Assembly (NCBI GenBank): GCA_002205965.3
Contig: NADL03000740.1
Span: forward strand, 1 to 64,000
From: Kappaphycus alvarezii
Taxonomy: Eukaryota > Rhodophyta > Florideophyceae > Gigartinales > Solieriaceae
Direction: 5' to 3'
Length of the DNA: 64,000 nt
A program made the position numbers and the translations under genes. This document shows, piece after piece, positions 21,616-32,579 of the stretch (position 1 is its first letter; each line of letters starts with the position of its first letter). The notes beneath the pieces were generated by a model. The model saw nothing but the letters and a program-made list of their open reading frames with translations. It had not been told where the DNA came from and did not search any database.

Positions 21616-22478
21616 GTTGCTCAGTTCAGGCAAGGATGTCGGGGCTTTGTTTCCGCACGGGCATTTGATGACGCTGCGGGTTCGTGAGTTGAGGCGCCGC
21701 CGCTATGGCGACGACGAGATTCATGAGTTGTGTGTTGCGCGGAGGCGGTTCCGCCGGCAAAAAGGTACTTTCGTACGGATGGTAGAGCGGGAACGCTAGG
21801 GAGATAGGATGTGCGGTGGGCATGGGTTTCTGAGTCATTGGTAGTGTGAGGCTGCCGATGTTCGTCGGAGTCTGGTCGAGTTGGGGTTTGAGGGGGGTGG
21901 AATGATTTGGTTGAGTTTGTGGTTGGGGATCGTGTGGGGAATTGTTGCCAAAGTGCATCGAGGGCATTGCCGGAATGGAAGGCATGTAGCGACGCATCGT
22001 TGATGAAAGTTACCAGCACGGAGAATGGGAACGTTAGAGGGCGGTCAAGATTGGCGGTGGGAGGAGTGCGGTACGCGTTGATTAAGGGAGCAGAGGAATA
22101 CGAGCAGGGAGTGAAGGTTTTGCTGGTTAATGCCAAAATTAGCGAGTGTGTTAACGGAGGGAAGAAACGGTCCCTCCAACCAACAGAGCGGAGGACGCGG
22201 TTGATTGGAGAAGTAAGGTGAGGTGGGTGGATAGATTTTTTTCTGACTCGACGAAGATGCAATGTGCAAGCTGAAAAGAAACGATGATTATTATTCTGAG
22301 GTAGAGAACAAGAAACGAAATGGCGGGGCCACGCAAGTGTCTATGAAAGATAATCAGTATGGGGCTTGGGCGGGAATGAAGCATGGATTCACCCTGACCT
22401 CTTGGTGCTCAGAAAAGTCTGGCCAGTAGAAGGGCGGGTACGGAGGCGTAATGAGTGACGGGGCGTGGATGTATGGAT
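21616..22478. other. Upstream region of the CRAL-TRIO gene; two long Pro/Thr/His-rich minus frames
   Basis: Two overlapping minus-strand frames (21,621-22,262 and 21,626-21,997) end at the CRAL-TRIO start. Both are low in complexity (Pro, Thr, Ser, His), and neither resembles a family I know. One could be a first exon or a 5' leader of the CRAL-TRIO mRNA, because an in-frame stop closes the CRAL-TRIO frame near 21,705, but I see no firm splice pair. Base composition is GC-skewed, as in a host promoter or leader. Confidence 0.35.
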
Positions 22479-22480
22479 GG

Positions 22481-22518
22481 TACAGTACAGTACAGTAAAG
22501 TACAGTACAGTACAGTAC
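22481..22518. repeat. (TACAG)n microsatellite
   Basis: Seven near-perfect TACAG units with one TAAAG-type interruption. The same pentamer appears in short runs on the other side of DPH2, so the host gene island is bracketed by it. Confidence 0.9.
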
Positions 22519-25271
22519 CGGAATTTGTCAGCGATCGAGAGCGATGCTTGTTTTCATTGGTTCAGGGAATAGGGCAATCAAAGGATTTCCGTTTGCCTGT
22601 CCCTAATTGAACCACCGTTTTTACTCTGCAAACCGCACAGAATGAAATGCTGCTATTCATATCAATACCGTCAGCGCAGTTCCACACTGAAAATTTTCAT
22701 GAAAAATTGCAATTCGATATGAGACACTACAGTACCTTGTATGACGTGTGCATCCCAAAAAGCTTAGCTTTCCAGGGTGCAAAAAAATCCTGTAAATTCT
22801 GTGCGCTTCAAGCCATCTCCACCTCACTCCCGCAGGCCTACAGGACTGCGTCCCATAACGAGAAATTCCGAATTGCAGTCAAATTCTATTTCTTCTAATT
22901 TCTGTAATCAGTAACGTGCAGTAAAGGCGTTCCCAAAGAGCAGACCCTCAGCAGCACCTACCCACTCACAACATTCCGACTTACAGTCATTCGGTTCCAC
23001 AGCAAATATTCCAAGGTGCAATGATGATTTTTTGGAAGGTTGCAACCGTATACAACATGTGAATTTGGGGGGAATGTACAATATTCTCCTAGCCGTAAAC
23101 CTCCCTGGTTTTCAAAACACATTTGACAAAAGTTTGCTATCATGCCCTTGTGGCATGACAGCATGCCCTTGTGGCATGATAGCAATTATAGTACTTTGTA
23201 TTACACCTCCAAATATTCCACATTGGAATAATACAAACTTTATGGCATTATTACCGTAGTATCTGTTGAAGGGATTGTCGCTGGGCTTGTCGCCCGAAAA
23301 ATTAGCGACCCGAATAAATCAAATCAGAGCGGGTCAAACTGTAAGACCTGAAAGGATGAAAAGGCCCCGCTCTACAGGTATGAAGTAGCATGTGAGGACG
23401 AGAGTGGCACGCGAGGATGAAGAGCGGTTGCGACATCGGATCACGCAGCGTATCAAGCGTACCTCATCCTCTCCTGAAGTAGCAGCTTTGCAATTTTACG
23501 TACCAAACAACAACTGTACATTGCTATGCAGCTCTGACCGAAATGGGACTCGCGAGAGTGTCTAGAGCCCGTGGCAAGCGCGCAGAGGGTACGCCAAGAG
23601 GATTCAAGGCGAGGGGCACGTGTGCCAATGCCTCACCACATTGCCACACATGTTGCCATCACGAGGCATCAAAAGTGGACCACGCACAGTTTTACAAATG
23701 CCGCCGAGCTTGGCGTGATCTGCAGGCTAGTTAGCAGCAGCACACTGAGTAAGCAACTTGTCGAATCTAGACTGGAGCAAACAGCGCTTGCATCGTACTT
23801 TCACACCCTGTGCGCATATCTGGTAGGCAGCCTGGAGAACATGTGTGTGGTTGGACGAGGGAGAAGGCATCCGCGATCATATTTGACAGGAATCAAGAGA
23901 GGCACCGCTTGCTGACAGGTGGGATCGCACAGCTTGAACACGTTCCTGTCAAGGAGGCTGCAGGTTTTGTAATGCTGCTGCTCTATCCCAACGCCGGACT
24001 TGCATTTCATGCGTGGTAGGATTGGCCACTACTACTCGGCGGTGGTTGCAGCGCAGAGATAAGCCGGAGTCATTGTATGAACGCAGCTAAACATGTTGGC
24101 GCAACCTGACCGACCAGACTGCATCGTAGACCTGGTGGATGGCGGACAGGCGAGCGGTGAGACATTAAGCTGCACCGCCAGTGAGAATGTGGCCCCCGCG
24201 AGCGCGGCAAGGGTCAGATGCAGCTGAAGAGGGAATTTGGTTGGATGTTACGATAGATTAGGCGCTGTTCCCTCCTGCATACCGGAATGTTCCTATTGTT
24301 TATGGTACAATTCGTAACACCGGTGGTGCGCGCCTCTGAACACTTCCTTAACGACTCCAATTCTCCAGTTTTCTGAAACGAGACCTTGAGCCCGACCCAT
24401 GTGGCAGAGTAATCGCAGGGGATAGTTTGCGCAGCTTTTTGGTAGTCTTACCAGGACGTGTGGAAAGAACTTAATGGGCATTGAATTACTGTAATAAGGG
24501 TATTCATGACACGGTGCATTTCGCGTTGGAATTTCTAGACTTCTAAAATTGAGTGCTGATAGATCAGATCGGCTTGACAGGCTGTCTTATCAGGAGGGTA
24601 GTAATTCTAAAAGGAGAAGAAGAATGACGCTTTATTGTTTGAAGAAAGTCCGCACTACACAGGACCTCGGGTTCTGCTAGACGGACGACTCCGGGCAATG
24701 GCTGAACCAATTGCCCACTCAAGCAAGAAAGGGACCGGAAGAAAACTCCACCACCTGAACCGAGGATTCAGGAGGCTTGAAAAACTCCCGCTGTAAGCAC
24801 ATAGGCTTACAGATAGAGACGGCGACGACAACGGCGAGAACTCCGGACGAGCGAGATTGACGACCAACCCGCAAGGCTGTGAAGACCGCAACCCCTCGCG
24901 GTCCGTCAAAATGACATAATTCTAAAATGTGTGGCTTTCAAAATGAATTGTACCAAATGGAAATTTTCAGATATCAAAGTTATCGGCATTTATTTAAAAC
25001 TTTCACTTTTTTTATTATTAAGGATTTGTAGAACTTTTAATTATGATTGCACTGCATTTTTGAGTGGCAAAATACCATGAATATTGGAGAAGTTATGGCA
25101 ATATTTCTGATCGTTGCCGGATTTTTTGACGTGATTTTAAGAGAACTCTTGTCGCAGAAAATCCTTGACATCCATTCTGAAGAATTTTCAAATTTGTTGA
25201 AATGAAAGTAAAACAAACAGAGGCCTTCTGGGAGATGCGGGAAAATTCGAATTTTAGTAGGAGGTTCTATT
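22519..25271. other. Host-like intergenic DNA, no gene recognised
   Basis: Mixed composition without a recognisable protein. Frames at 23,543-23,734, 23,571-23,915 and 24,293-24,481 (minus; contains a Cys/His/Arg-rich GAHHRCYELY end) are short and unmatched; the last is the most protein-like. A double hairpin lies at 23,134-23,185. The GC-rich patch at 24,640-24,910 stands out between AT-rich neighbours but shows no tRNA or known RNA motif. Confidence 0.35.
23134..23185. repeat. Nested inverted repeat, two copies of a 15-bp hairpin
   Basis: Outer arms of 13 bp (TTGCTATCATGCC and GGCATGATAGCAA) enclose two direct copies of ATGCCCTTGTGGCAT, itself a 5-bp-stem hairpin. The flanks show weaker mirror similarity (ATATTCCAAGGTG on the left, ATATTCCACATTGG on the right), so it may be the middle of a small MITE-like element. 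Confidence 0.7.
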
Positions 25272-25673
25272 TCATCCAACAACCTCGAGGGCCTGATTGT
25301 AGTTAAGTAGTCCATATGTATCCACAGAGGCCTTTAGCTCAACATATAGGAGCTTGGTGTCATTTAGCCGCCAAGCTAAGTTGAAATTATCGTGGACGTG
25401 AGTTACAACTGCAAAAGGCAGAGGTATCTTCCAAACAGTTAAGACTGATTCGTCCTTTGTCCCCCGCAACTTTTTTAAAGCCGCTTCAAACGCTAACATC
25501 TTCGAGTGGTAGTGCGTTATTTTGTCAACACCCGAATACTGCAGCCACTTAGTGTAAAGGACTTTTGGATCTATCAAAGGCTGGGACCATGTAAGTGATA
25601 CTTGAAATGAAATTCGATGAAAAGGATCGACACGATAACTAAATTCACCAGACAGGACCACGGAAGGCAACAC
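25272..25673 (-). CDS. Hypothetical protein frame, 133 codons, possible exon
   Basis: I do not recognise this frame. It is open over about 133 codons in fairly AT-rich DNA and reads like a folded protein with mixed hydrophobic and charged residues (for example WKIPLPFAVVTHVHDNFNLAW). It starts with a hydrophobic stretch, SLAIVLPSVVLSG. No ATG lies at its upstream edge; a stop lies a few codons further up, and an acceptor-like AG (GCAACAAG) precedes the open part, so it may be an internal or last exon. It lies just downstream of, and on the same strand as, the spliced gene at 25,787-26,073, so the two may be parts of one transcript unit. Confidence 0.35.
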   Translation of the reverse strand: MLPSVVLSGEFSYRVDPFHRISFQVSLTWSQPLIDPKVLYTKWLQYSGVDKITHYHSKMLAFEAALKKLRGTKDESVLTVWKIPLPFAVVTHVHDNFNLAWRLNDTKLLYVELKASVDTYGLLNYNQALEVVG

Positions 25674-25786
25674 AATAGCAAGAGAAAACCGCTTGTTGCA
25701 GTTTCAGGCTCAATACATTAGGCTACCAAATACATAGGATGCACAACAACCAACTCGAAACTGGAGACTGATCCTGTACTCAAATC

Positions 25787-26073
25787 TTAGTCACTGTCAC
25801 CAGAAATCACATCATCGAAAGATCTTTTCCCCCCACAGACTTTTTCAGTCGGAATAATACACCGTGGAGTGAGAGAAACACCCAATGCTCCATCTGTATC
25901 ATCTGAGCGAAATCAAATGTTACATACAGAATTAAAACCCATATGCGAAGTAGATAGACCTTTAAAAACTTACCATCGGGACTGTTATCAACGAATTCGG
26001 ATCTCATTCTGTTGTAACAGGACAGAAAAGCACTCAGAGAATACTCCTGAAACGGCTTAGAAAGGTTATACAC
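25787..26073 (-). CDS. Small spliced gene, unknown product (last exons)
   Basis: The product is unidentified. On the minus strand the frame ...MRSEFVDNSPD is followed by a textbook donor (GGTAAGTTTTT) at 25,973. A 71-bp AT-rich intron ends in TTTCGCTCAG at 25,903. Joining the exons keeps the reading frame, which runs 37 more codons (DDTDGALGVSLTPRC... SFDDVISGDSD) to the stop at 25,787-25,789. Without splicing the frame becomes a hydrophobic read-through, which argues for the intron. The ATG at 26,007 gives about 49 residues. The frame is also open above it, where a second acceptor-like site (CCGTTTCAG near 26,045) could join an earlier exon. The acidic C-terminus suggests a flexible tail. 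Confidence 0.5.
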
Positions 26074-26702
26074 AAATTTTTGTTTCTCTTGGCCGGTTAT
26101 TTTTTTGTTTCAAATAGGCGCCGTAAATACAATACTGCTTTGGAGTTCTTTGTTAGCCTTTTGGCTTGGGTGAGTGGCATGGTGAGATAGATGGTAGGGT
26201 TGAGGAGGGGGTCAACAAAAGAGTGGCTGCAAATGGAAAACGTCAACTGCTAAGTCTGAAATTTTAGCGCTACCAAAAAACGCAATGTTCACATGTTCAC
26301 AGTGCGTTTTTTGTGTATATTAAATTTGGCCTTGTCCGTTGTTCGTTTTTTCGTGAGAACGAAAAACAAACAAGCCACGCCACTCCATAAATGTTTGGGT
26401 TAGCGCGGGTTTTCCCGCAAACATGACTAGATCGGAACACTTTTAGTATGATTGTAGTGCATTGATGCAATACAATTTATTAGAAGCTTCTTAATAGAAC
26501 GATACAAAAAAGTGAATGTTCGCATTTATAGCGAATATCCGGGATTGTGAACGGTTTGTTTTTAATCAAAGAAATAGTCTTTTTAGAAGCATTTTGCGCA
26601 TAGTTTTTACAGTGCCTCAAGGATTCAATATTAGCTGGAAAACTTGTTATTCAGCTAATCAAGCACATTTTATTGAAAAATACGTTTTACAAAAACGATA
26701 TG
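26074..26702. other. AT-rich spacer with hairpins, no gene
   Basis: No coding frame of note. An 11-bp stem (CAAAAAACGCA / TGCGTTTTTTG) spans about 26,275-26,313, and a second weaker one (CGTTTTTTCG / GAACGAAAAAC) follows near 26,345-26,370. Both lie upstream of the IS5-like transposase and could be part of that element's left end. Confidence 0.4.
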
Positions 26703-26733
26703 TTCGCCAAATATTCGTCGAATATTTGGCGAA
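26703..26733. repeat. Perfect 31-bp palindrome upstream of the IS5-like transposase
   Basis: TTCGCCAAATATTCG and its exact reverse complement surround a single T. The sub-motif TTCGC...GCGAATAT recurs at 26,518-26,538. It lies about 110 bp before the first good ATG of the transposase and may be a regulatory or end-binding site. Confidence 0.85.
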
Positions 26734-26841
26734 TATGTAATGTTCGTTTTCAAAATTAAACAATTTTTTTCGGACCAGATTGGGGGGTTGCCAAATCAAT
26801 ATTTCTATCATGGTTCCTTTGTGCGAAGGTCAGTTGGCGTC

Positions 26842-27762
26842 ATGACCAACGGGCCCTTGCACAGCATCGAGAGCATGACACTTCCTGCCGTCACCATCGA
26901 AGGAATTATGGCAGCCACATTGACTCTCAGACTCTGGGAAAGAACAGCTACTAACGCGCTCGAAGTGAGGCGTTTTCGAGTGCCTTCTGGTGTCAGCCCT
27001 CAAGTGGCAGCGAAAGCATGGAACCTCTCTAAGGCGCACCTGCCTGCTTCGGCGGAAACGCGGCATCTACTGTGGGTACTGCTGTTTCTCAAAAGTTATA
27101 ACAACGAGCACATTAATGCCGCGCTTGCCGGCATTGACGAAAAGAAATTTCGGCTTTGGTGCTGGAGGTTTGTCAGGCAATTGGACTCTCTTGATGTTGT
27201 AATTTTTTTTGGAAGGAACAGTTTAAGTTTTATTTACCAACTGAATACTGGTTAACTTTGCAAAACATCTTGACGGACGTGACCATTCTGCTTTTAAGAT
27301 ATCTGTTGATGGCACATATTTTCTTATATTCGAACCCAGACCATTTAGTCCAGCCTGGTGTAGTCATGAGTTCAGAGGTCCAGGGGTTCGCTATGAACTC
27401 AGAGTGAGTATTAAAGGGGTAGACACAGTTTGGGCACATGGGTCTTTTCCATGCGGTCTTTATTCTGACCTAAGCATTTCCATATTGGATAAAAACGCCA
27501 TTTGGAGTCTAATGAGAAATAAGTGGTCGATAAGGGATATCCTGACAATAAGTGCTCTTGACAACAGACGTTTGATGGCAACATAAGTTTTGGATTCATT
27601 CGAGCTAGGCACGAGACCACCAACAAGAGGCTCATGCAGTTAAAAGTTTTGGGGACTAGATCTAGGCATAGGCTGGAGCTGAATGAATCATGTTTCTTTG
27701 CAGCTATGAACCTCGTACAGCTCTCTATTGAGGCTGGAGAAAGGGTATTTTTCGATGAATAG
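26842..27762 (+). pseudogene. IS5-like (DDE_Tnp_4 type) DNA transposase, frameshifted
   Basis: From the ATG at 26,842 the frame contains a helical N-terminal region (AETRHLLWVLLFLKSYN, then DEKKFRLWCWRFVRQLD), typical of algal and stramenopile members. The catalytic region follows in other frames: ISVDGTYF near 27,299 (first D), WCSHEFRGPGVRYEL and WAHGSFPCGLYSDL (second D) to about 27,470, then RARHETTNKRL near 27,610 (E), and LVQLSIEAGERVFF to the stop at 27,760-27,762. All three acidic residues are present, but at least two frame changes separate the parts (near 27,240 and between 27,480 and 27,600), so it is inactive as read. The family is the cut-and-paste IS5/Harbinger-like group. I found no flanking terminal inverted repeats by eye. 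Confidence 0.8.
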
Positions 27763-27866
27763 TGTTTCAATTAAATTGTGTCATAGTTCGATTTTTCCCG
27801 CATATCCCTGCACTACTTTCAAACTAGCCTCGACGGATACCGTTTTGGTTTGTACAGGGGAGGGTA

Positions 27867-28140
27867 ATATGGGGTGATTTAATATTTGAAAGATATGGTC
27901 GGTTGTGGCCCGGAATATCCTACAGGGTGCCCAGTAAAACCTCTGAAGTTACCCTAAAAAGCAGGCTCAAGTCCCCCAGCAGACAGGCTGCGTTGGACAT
28001 TACTGCCTCTGACTACGTACCGTACGGACCTTACCATGTGCCTCCATCGCTCTAACGGCCACTTTCCGCGAGACGTCGGTTAGCACCCTATAGGCGTCCG
28101 GATGCCAACCTCCGAGAGTAGATGTAGGGATAGGCACAAG
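27867..28140 (-). mobile_element. LINE 3' end fragment, copy 1
   Basis: The minus strand reads LGGWHPDAYRVLTDV ... AVRAMEAHGKVR, matching the extreme C-terminus of the RPADI-type LINE proteins. It is followed by about 170 bp of 3' tail ending in ACAACCGACCATATCTTTC and ATTAAATCACCCC. A diverged copy in the same orientation is at 46,752-46,955. Strong 5' truncation is normal for LINE insertions. It abuts the C-terminal end of the DUF7869-like relic. Confidence 0.6.
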
Positions 28141-28232
28141 CTTACTTGTACAGTGCCTGTTTAAAATGTTCACTTGTAAATATTTTTTGCGAGTTACTTC
28201 GTTCGCAGACGGGAATTCATTCAATGGACTAA

Positions 28233-30050
28233 TCATTGACCTAAAGTCTTCACCTTAAAGTCTTCACCTTGTTTTAAACGAGTCCAACTAGTTTGTATTA
28301 CATCAACAGATACACTTTTCTTGAGCAAAGTCAAACTATCCAATTCTTCGGAACATGTAAAATCTTTGACTTCAACGCACCCAACTGCCCTTTCGGCAAA
28401 TTTAAACACATGAGGGACGGAAAGTTTGAATCTTGACGACATAGTAAAGAAATGCGAGAGGTAACATTTCCGATTTATCCAGTCCACAGCTGTGCACGGC
28501 ACACATTCCGTATTTTTTGCACTATCGGGAACCTATATCATCATCTGGACTGGTAATACTACCTCCGTACGGGCCAATATACGCTTTACTTACCCAAAAA
28601 GCCAGTCATATACATTTTTTGTGTGTCCGGCAACGAGAAAGAAGAGCTCAATGGAGTAATTAAAGCCGAAAATTACCCTCCACGACATTTATCAAAGGAA
28701 GAACCGATTCTCATCCTGTCCACTCCAGTTGTCCGCATGCAAATGGAGTGTCTTTGCATTCTCGGTAAGCTGCCCTGGAGCCTTACAGGCTCCAAGAACA
28801 TGATTTACCATAGAACAGACAACATTTACCGTTTTGGTATTTGGCCAGTGCCCCTCTGTAAATCCAAATAAAAAATTGGTCTTAAAATTGGAGCACAAAA
28901 CACCAAATATATCAAATATGAGACTTGTTATGTAATTCAGCTGCCCTGGCTGTTTTGAAATCCTTGGTAAAAGGACTTTCTCAGCGAAATCAAAAACGAT
29001 GTGTATCACATCTGGCGAACCCGCGGCCTGCTCTTGACAGGACTTGTAAAGCATGAAATCCCCTTTGGCCTGAATCCGATGCTCCATCAACGTGCTGTTG
29101 AGGCTTTTAATTAACGGAATTTTCCAATTAAAACCCTGCATATTATTATTTAGCGTAGTGCAAGTGTCGCAAAAATCTGAGCCACTTTTGGCAATTCTAA
29201 GTGTAGGCAGCGTTTTCTTCCAGTACTGTATGAATAAATTGTAAGAAAGTGGTTCAGGAGGTGGTTTCTGCAATGGTTTTCAGTCTACTTTTCCGTGTAA
29301 AATACTTTCCCATGCGTCTTCGTACGTCTCATGAATTTCAACTTTGGTTACGTCACTCTGTAATATTCTTAGTGGAGCATCCTCCTCGGAGCCTCTTCCC
29401 GATGGGTACTCTAGTGCAAATATGTTTGCATATTGCCGCAGCAATGCTGCTACTATTAATTTTTGCACACTGTGTCTATTCTTTGCACTTCTAGAGCGCC
29501 CACTTGAATACAGAGTTGGTACAGAAGACTGTGACATATTTCAGCATCGCGCTCAACGATTTTGTCGAAAACCTGCAGAATTGCTACAAAATCATTTCGA
29601 CACATTATTCCCTCTAATAAAAAACCATTAAAGTAATGCATCAGTATCGGCACTTTCCGTCCTCTTTTTCTTGTTCATAAAAGTTCGGCTGAACCGAAGC
29701 AACTAGTTTTGCTGGTTATGATGGACGCACGTTGCAAAAAAATGTTCCGAGCACATGCAATCAGATCCGTTTCATTCAATCCCATGAACGCCACAGCAAT
29801 ATACTTTATTCCAGTTTTTTCACAGGATGGAACGCGCTTGCAGAGCGAAATATTCTTTTCATAGTGATTTTCGACCTCCTTATGTCTCTCACTTCCAAAT
29901 TGGCTACCTAATGCAACTCTAGATTCCGCATAGTTGAGTGCAGCACTGCTCTGAACAGCACTAGATGCTACATTCGAACTTGTATGGAGCGGTGCTGTTC
30001 CATCGTCGCTATAAGTGGATTTTTTCTCACTTCCGTCGCAATTATAAGGT
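28233..30050 (-). pseudogene. DUF7869-like transposase relic
   Basis: Minus-strand reading gives, in order: a region near 29,930-29,780 (ALGSQFGSERHKEVE ... CARN); a block with SRSAKNRHSVQKLIV and LRQYANIFALEYPSGRG (29,500-29,370); the Cys motif SDFCDTCTTL (near 29,170); the core at 29,273-28,692 with HIVFDFAEKVLLPR, TEGHWPNTKTVN and HLHADNWSGQDENR; and a C-terminal part, 28,502-28,233. These are the hallmarks of the proteins I remember as DUF7869, a presumed RNase H-fold, DDE-type transposase group common in protists, algae and some animals. The acidic D...D pair (DFAEK, HADN) is present. Frame changes and stops separate the parts. It is related to, but clearly distinct from, the transposase in the palindrome arms. 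Confidence 0.65.
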
Positions 30051-30099
30051 TCTTCCTGTCTATGAAAGACCTCATTTAAATTTTACTCTTTCATTAGTT

Positions 30100-32579
30100 C
30101 AGCTTTCACTGTAAACTGCAGCCCAACTTCCCGCATATGCGCATTTTAGCATAGTTCTTTTGGTGTTACAAAGTAGCAACTGAGAAACGGTTGTTATTGG
30201 GGTAAATTGGAAGGGGTAAGGAGGGTACGGTCTTGAAGGTATGGGCTCTTGTTTTATTAGAAGAAGTTAAGTACATTCAATTTATCTAAATAGAGCTCAA
30301 TGATTTTGAACTCGTTCCAAAAACATTGTTTTTTAAATCCTTTCACGGTTTTTGGTATCTTCCCGGCAACTTCTAAAACAGAGCTGCTCCCTATTATTAC
30401 CAGTTGCCCCGCAATTCTCCAAAAAGCCATGGCTAAATTTAAAAAAAATTGCGCGGCGGGTTGCTAGCGTCTAAATGCGTTAAAAAATGCAGCAGAATGA
30501 AAATGTCCAAAAATAACGAATGCATTAGGTTTGAAGATTATCATTGCTTTTGAAACAGAGATGAAGTGCGGTATGTAAAACCCAGAGCGTCGATAAAATA
30601 AACTGTTTGTGCTGATAATTTCATCAATTTTGTCTCTTTCAATTTCTGGAGCGATTCATGCCCTCAATTTAAGACCTCCGTCATCATTGCTAATCAGTTA
30701 TTTGATGATAAAACTTTCAAAAGAATTAAAGCATTTCAGAAAAACGTGACAGGCAGAGGAACCAGGTCGAAATCACGAGCACGTAACATGATGATCTTCT
30801 CATTTCATAAATTACTTATTGACGGCAAGTTGCACTTATTTCTTGCCTGTTTGTGCTGAAAATATTAATATTCAGTGAAAATTGACTATTAGAAGGGAAT
30901 TTTTTGCTAGCATAATCGCAACAGTTTCATTGGTCATTTAGAAATCATTTAAAATATTTTTATCATGCTGAATGTGCAACTAAAGGGGTTTGAATCGCGT
31001 TTGATGTATATTGTGAAATATACAGCTAAAAATGAATATTTGATAGATCGAACCGATAAAATAACCGTTTCCGTGCTTAGTTATCACATTTCATATTTAA
31101 ATGCCATCCGTTATACTAATTCTTCGACTTTTATTACAATTGCTGCATTCACTATCACATTTGAGTTTTTTGTAGAAATCTTTTTGAAAAAAGTTTCCAA
31201 GTTTCTCATCTCGATTTTAAGGTTGAAGAACAGTTATATATTTTAAAATCTTGTTGACATCTTCCTTTAAAACTGTTTTCAAACATTCCTGTTATCAAAA
31301 AACTGTTTCCGTTACAGCTCTGCGATTGATTCAGATCATTGGTTTGATTTTGTAATGTTTTCCGAGCTTTTAATTTTACTATGGGAATTGAAAGCAGAAA
31401 TTATCTGAAGTAAAACTGACCTCGTGTAGAAATTTAGATGAAAATTAAGTTGTGGAAGGCTTTTATCTCAGTTTGGGATTAACAAAAAGCTTTTAGTATA
31501 GATTTCATGGTATTTAATACTTATTAATCCTTAATGCGTTCCTTTTTTGCTGAACATGAGGTACTGCGCGGCAGATACTTTCCCCCCTATACTATATTCC
31601 CAAATTTATATGATTTAAAAAACATTGCCCGCTCGAATGTTTAAGGTGCATCACTCATATTTTTATGCTAGTAAGAAAAGCCCCTGAATAATGAACCACT
31701 TAATATAGATAAAAGTGTTTATATTCACACATTAAAAATAAATAATGAGATCATTAAGGAGAAAGATCACTGTTGCTTGAATGTAGCTAGAGGTATTGAG
31801 TGGAATCATTTAATTTTCCAGGCGGTTAAATCCTAAGTGATTTCATTGTTATTTAAAACTAAGCGCGCTCGAGCAATGAAATAAAAATAGCATTAATTTC
31901 ATTGACAAAAAACTAGTAACCCAATTTTCGTTAACTTTTCTTAATTATCAATGAAAATAATTAAAGAAAGACAATAAATTCATTTTGCATACGTAACTTA
32001 AAGACGTAACGTAGCTAATTACAATATGGATGAACCGCAGATTGATTTTCTTACATTGCCTGTTATACATATGCAAAACTATGACTAAAAAATGTGGCCA
32101 ATTCTGTAATTATGTAATAATGTGTAATGATGAGCCGTAACAATCATCGCAAGGAACCGTTCAGTTTCAATCAATTTGAGTGAAATTAAGATGAAAATCA
32201 GAAAATATTGAAAAAAAGGAAAAAGAACTCACTAATTTTCATTTTTTTTGTCTTAGTCACATTCACTACTCAAAAAAATTCAAGCTTTTTAAAATTTGAT
32301 CAAGTGTGAAATTTGTATCAAAAAATATGACTTTCTGCAAGTATTCTAACTTGAAACTGGTCGTTGGCGCTGTCACAAGTAAGTTCTTTCTACATGGAAC
32401 TAGAGTTTGGGAATGAGCTGAAAGACTGATGTTACCAAAATAATCGAAAATTTCGTTTATTACTCTTGATTTTGAAAGCCGCACAAATTTGGAAAGTCCA
32501 AAAAACTGCTTTGTAAGACAAGGCTGATTTACTGAGCACGTTTTTGTAAACAAATGGTACGACGACGGAACTACAGATT
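30100..32579. other. AT-rich stretch, no gene seen
   Basis: Very AT-rich with stops in all frames. The 93-codon plus frame at 30,965-31,246 resembles no family and is probably chance in low-GC DNA. No repeat or RNA motif was recognised. Confidence 0.4.

Noticed and set aside
21621-22262. 213-codon minus frame as an independent gene
   Set aside because: Low-complexity Pro/Thr/His composition, no family match, overlaps another open frame; more likely the leader of the CRAL-TRIO gene.
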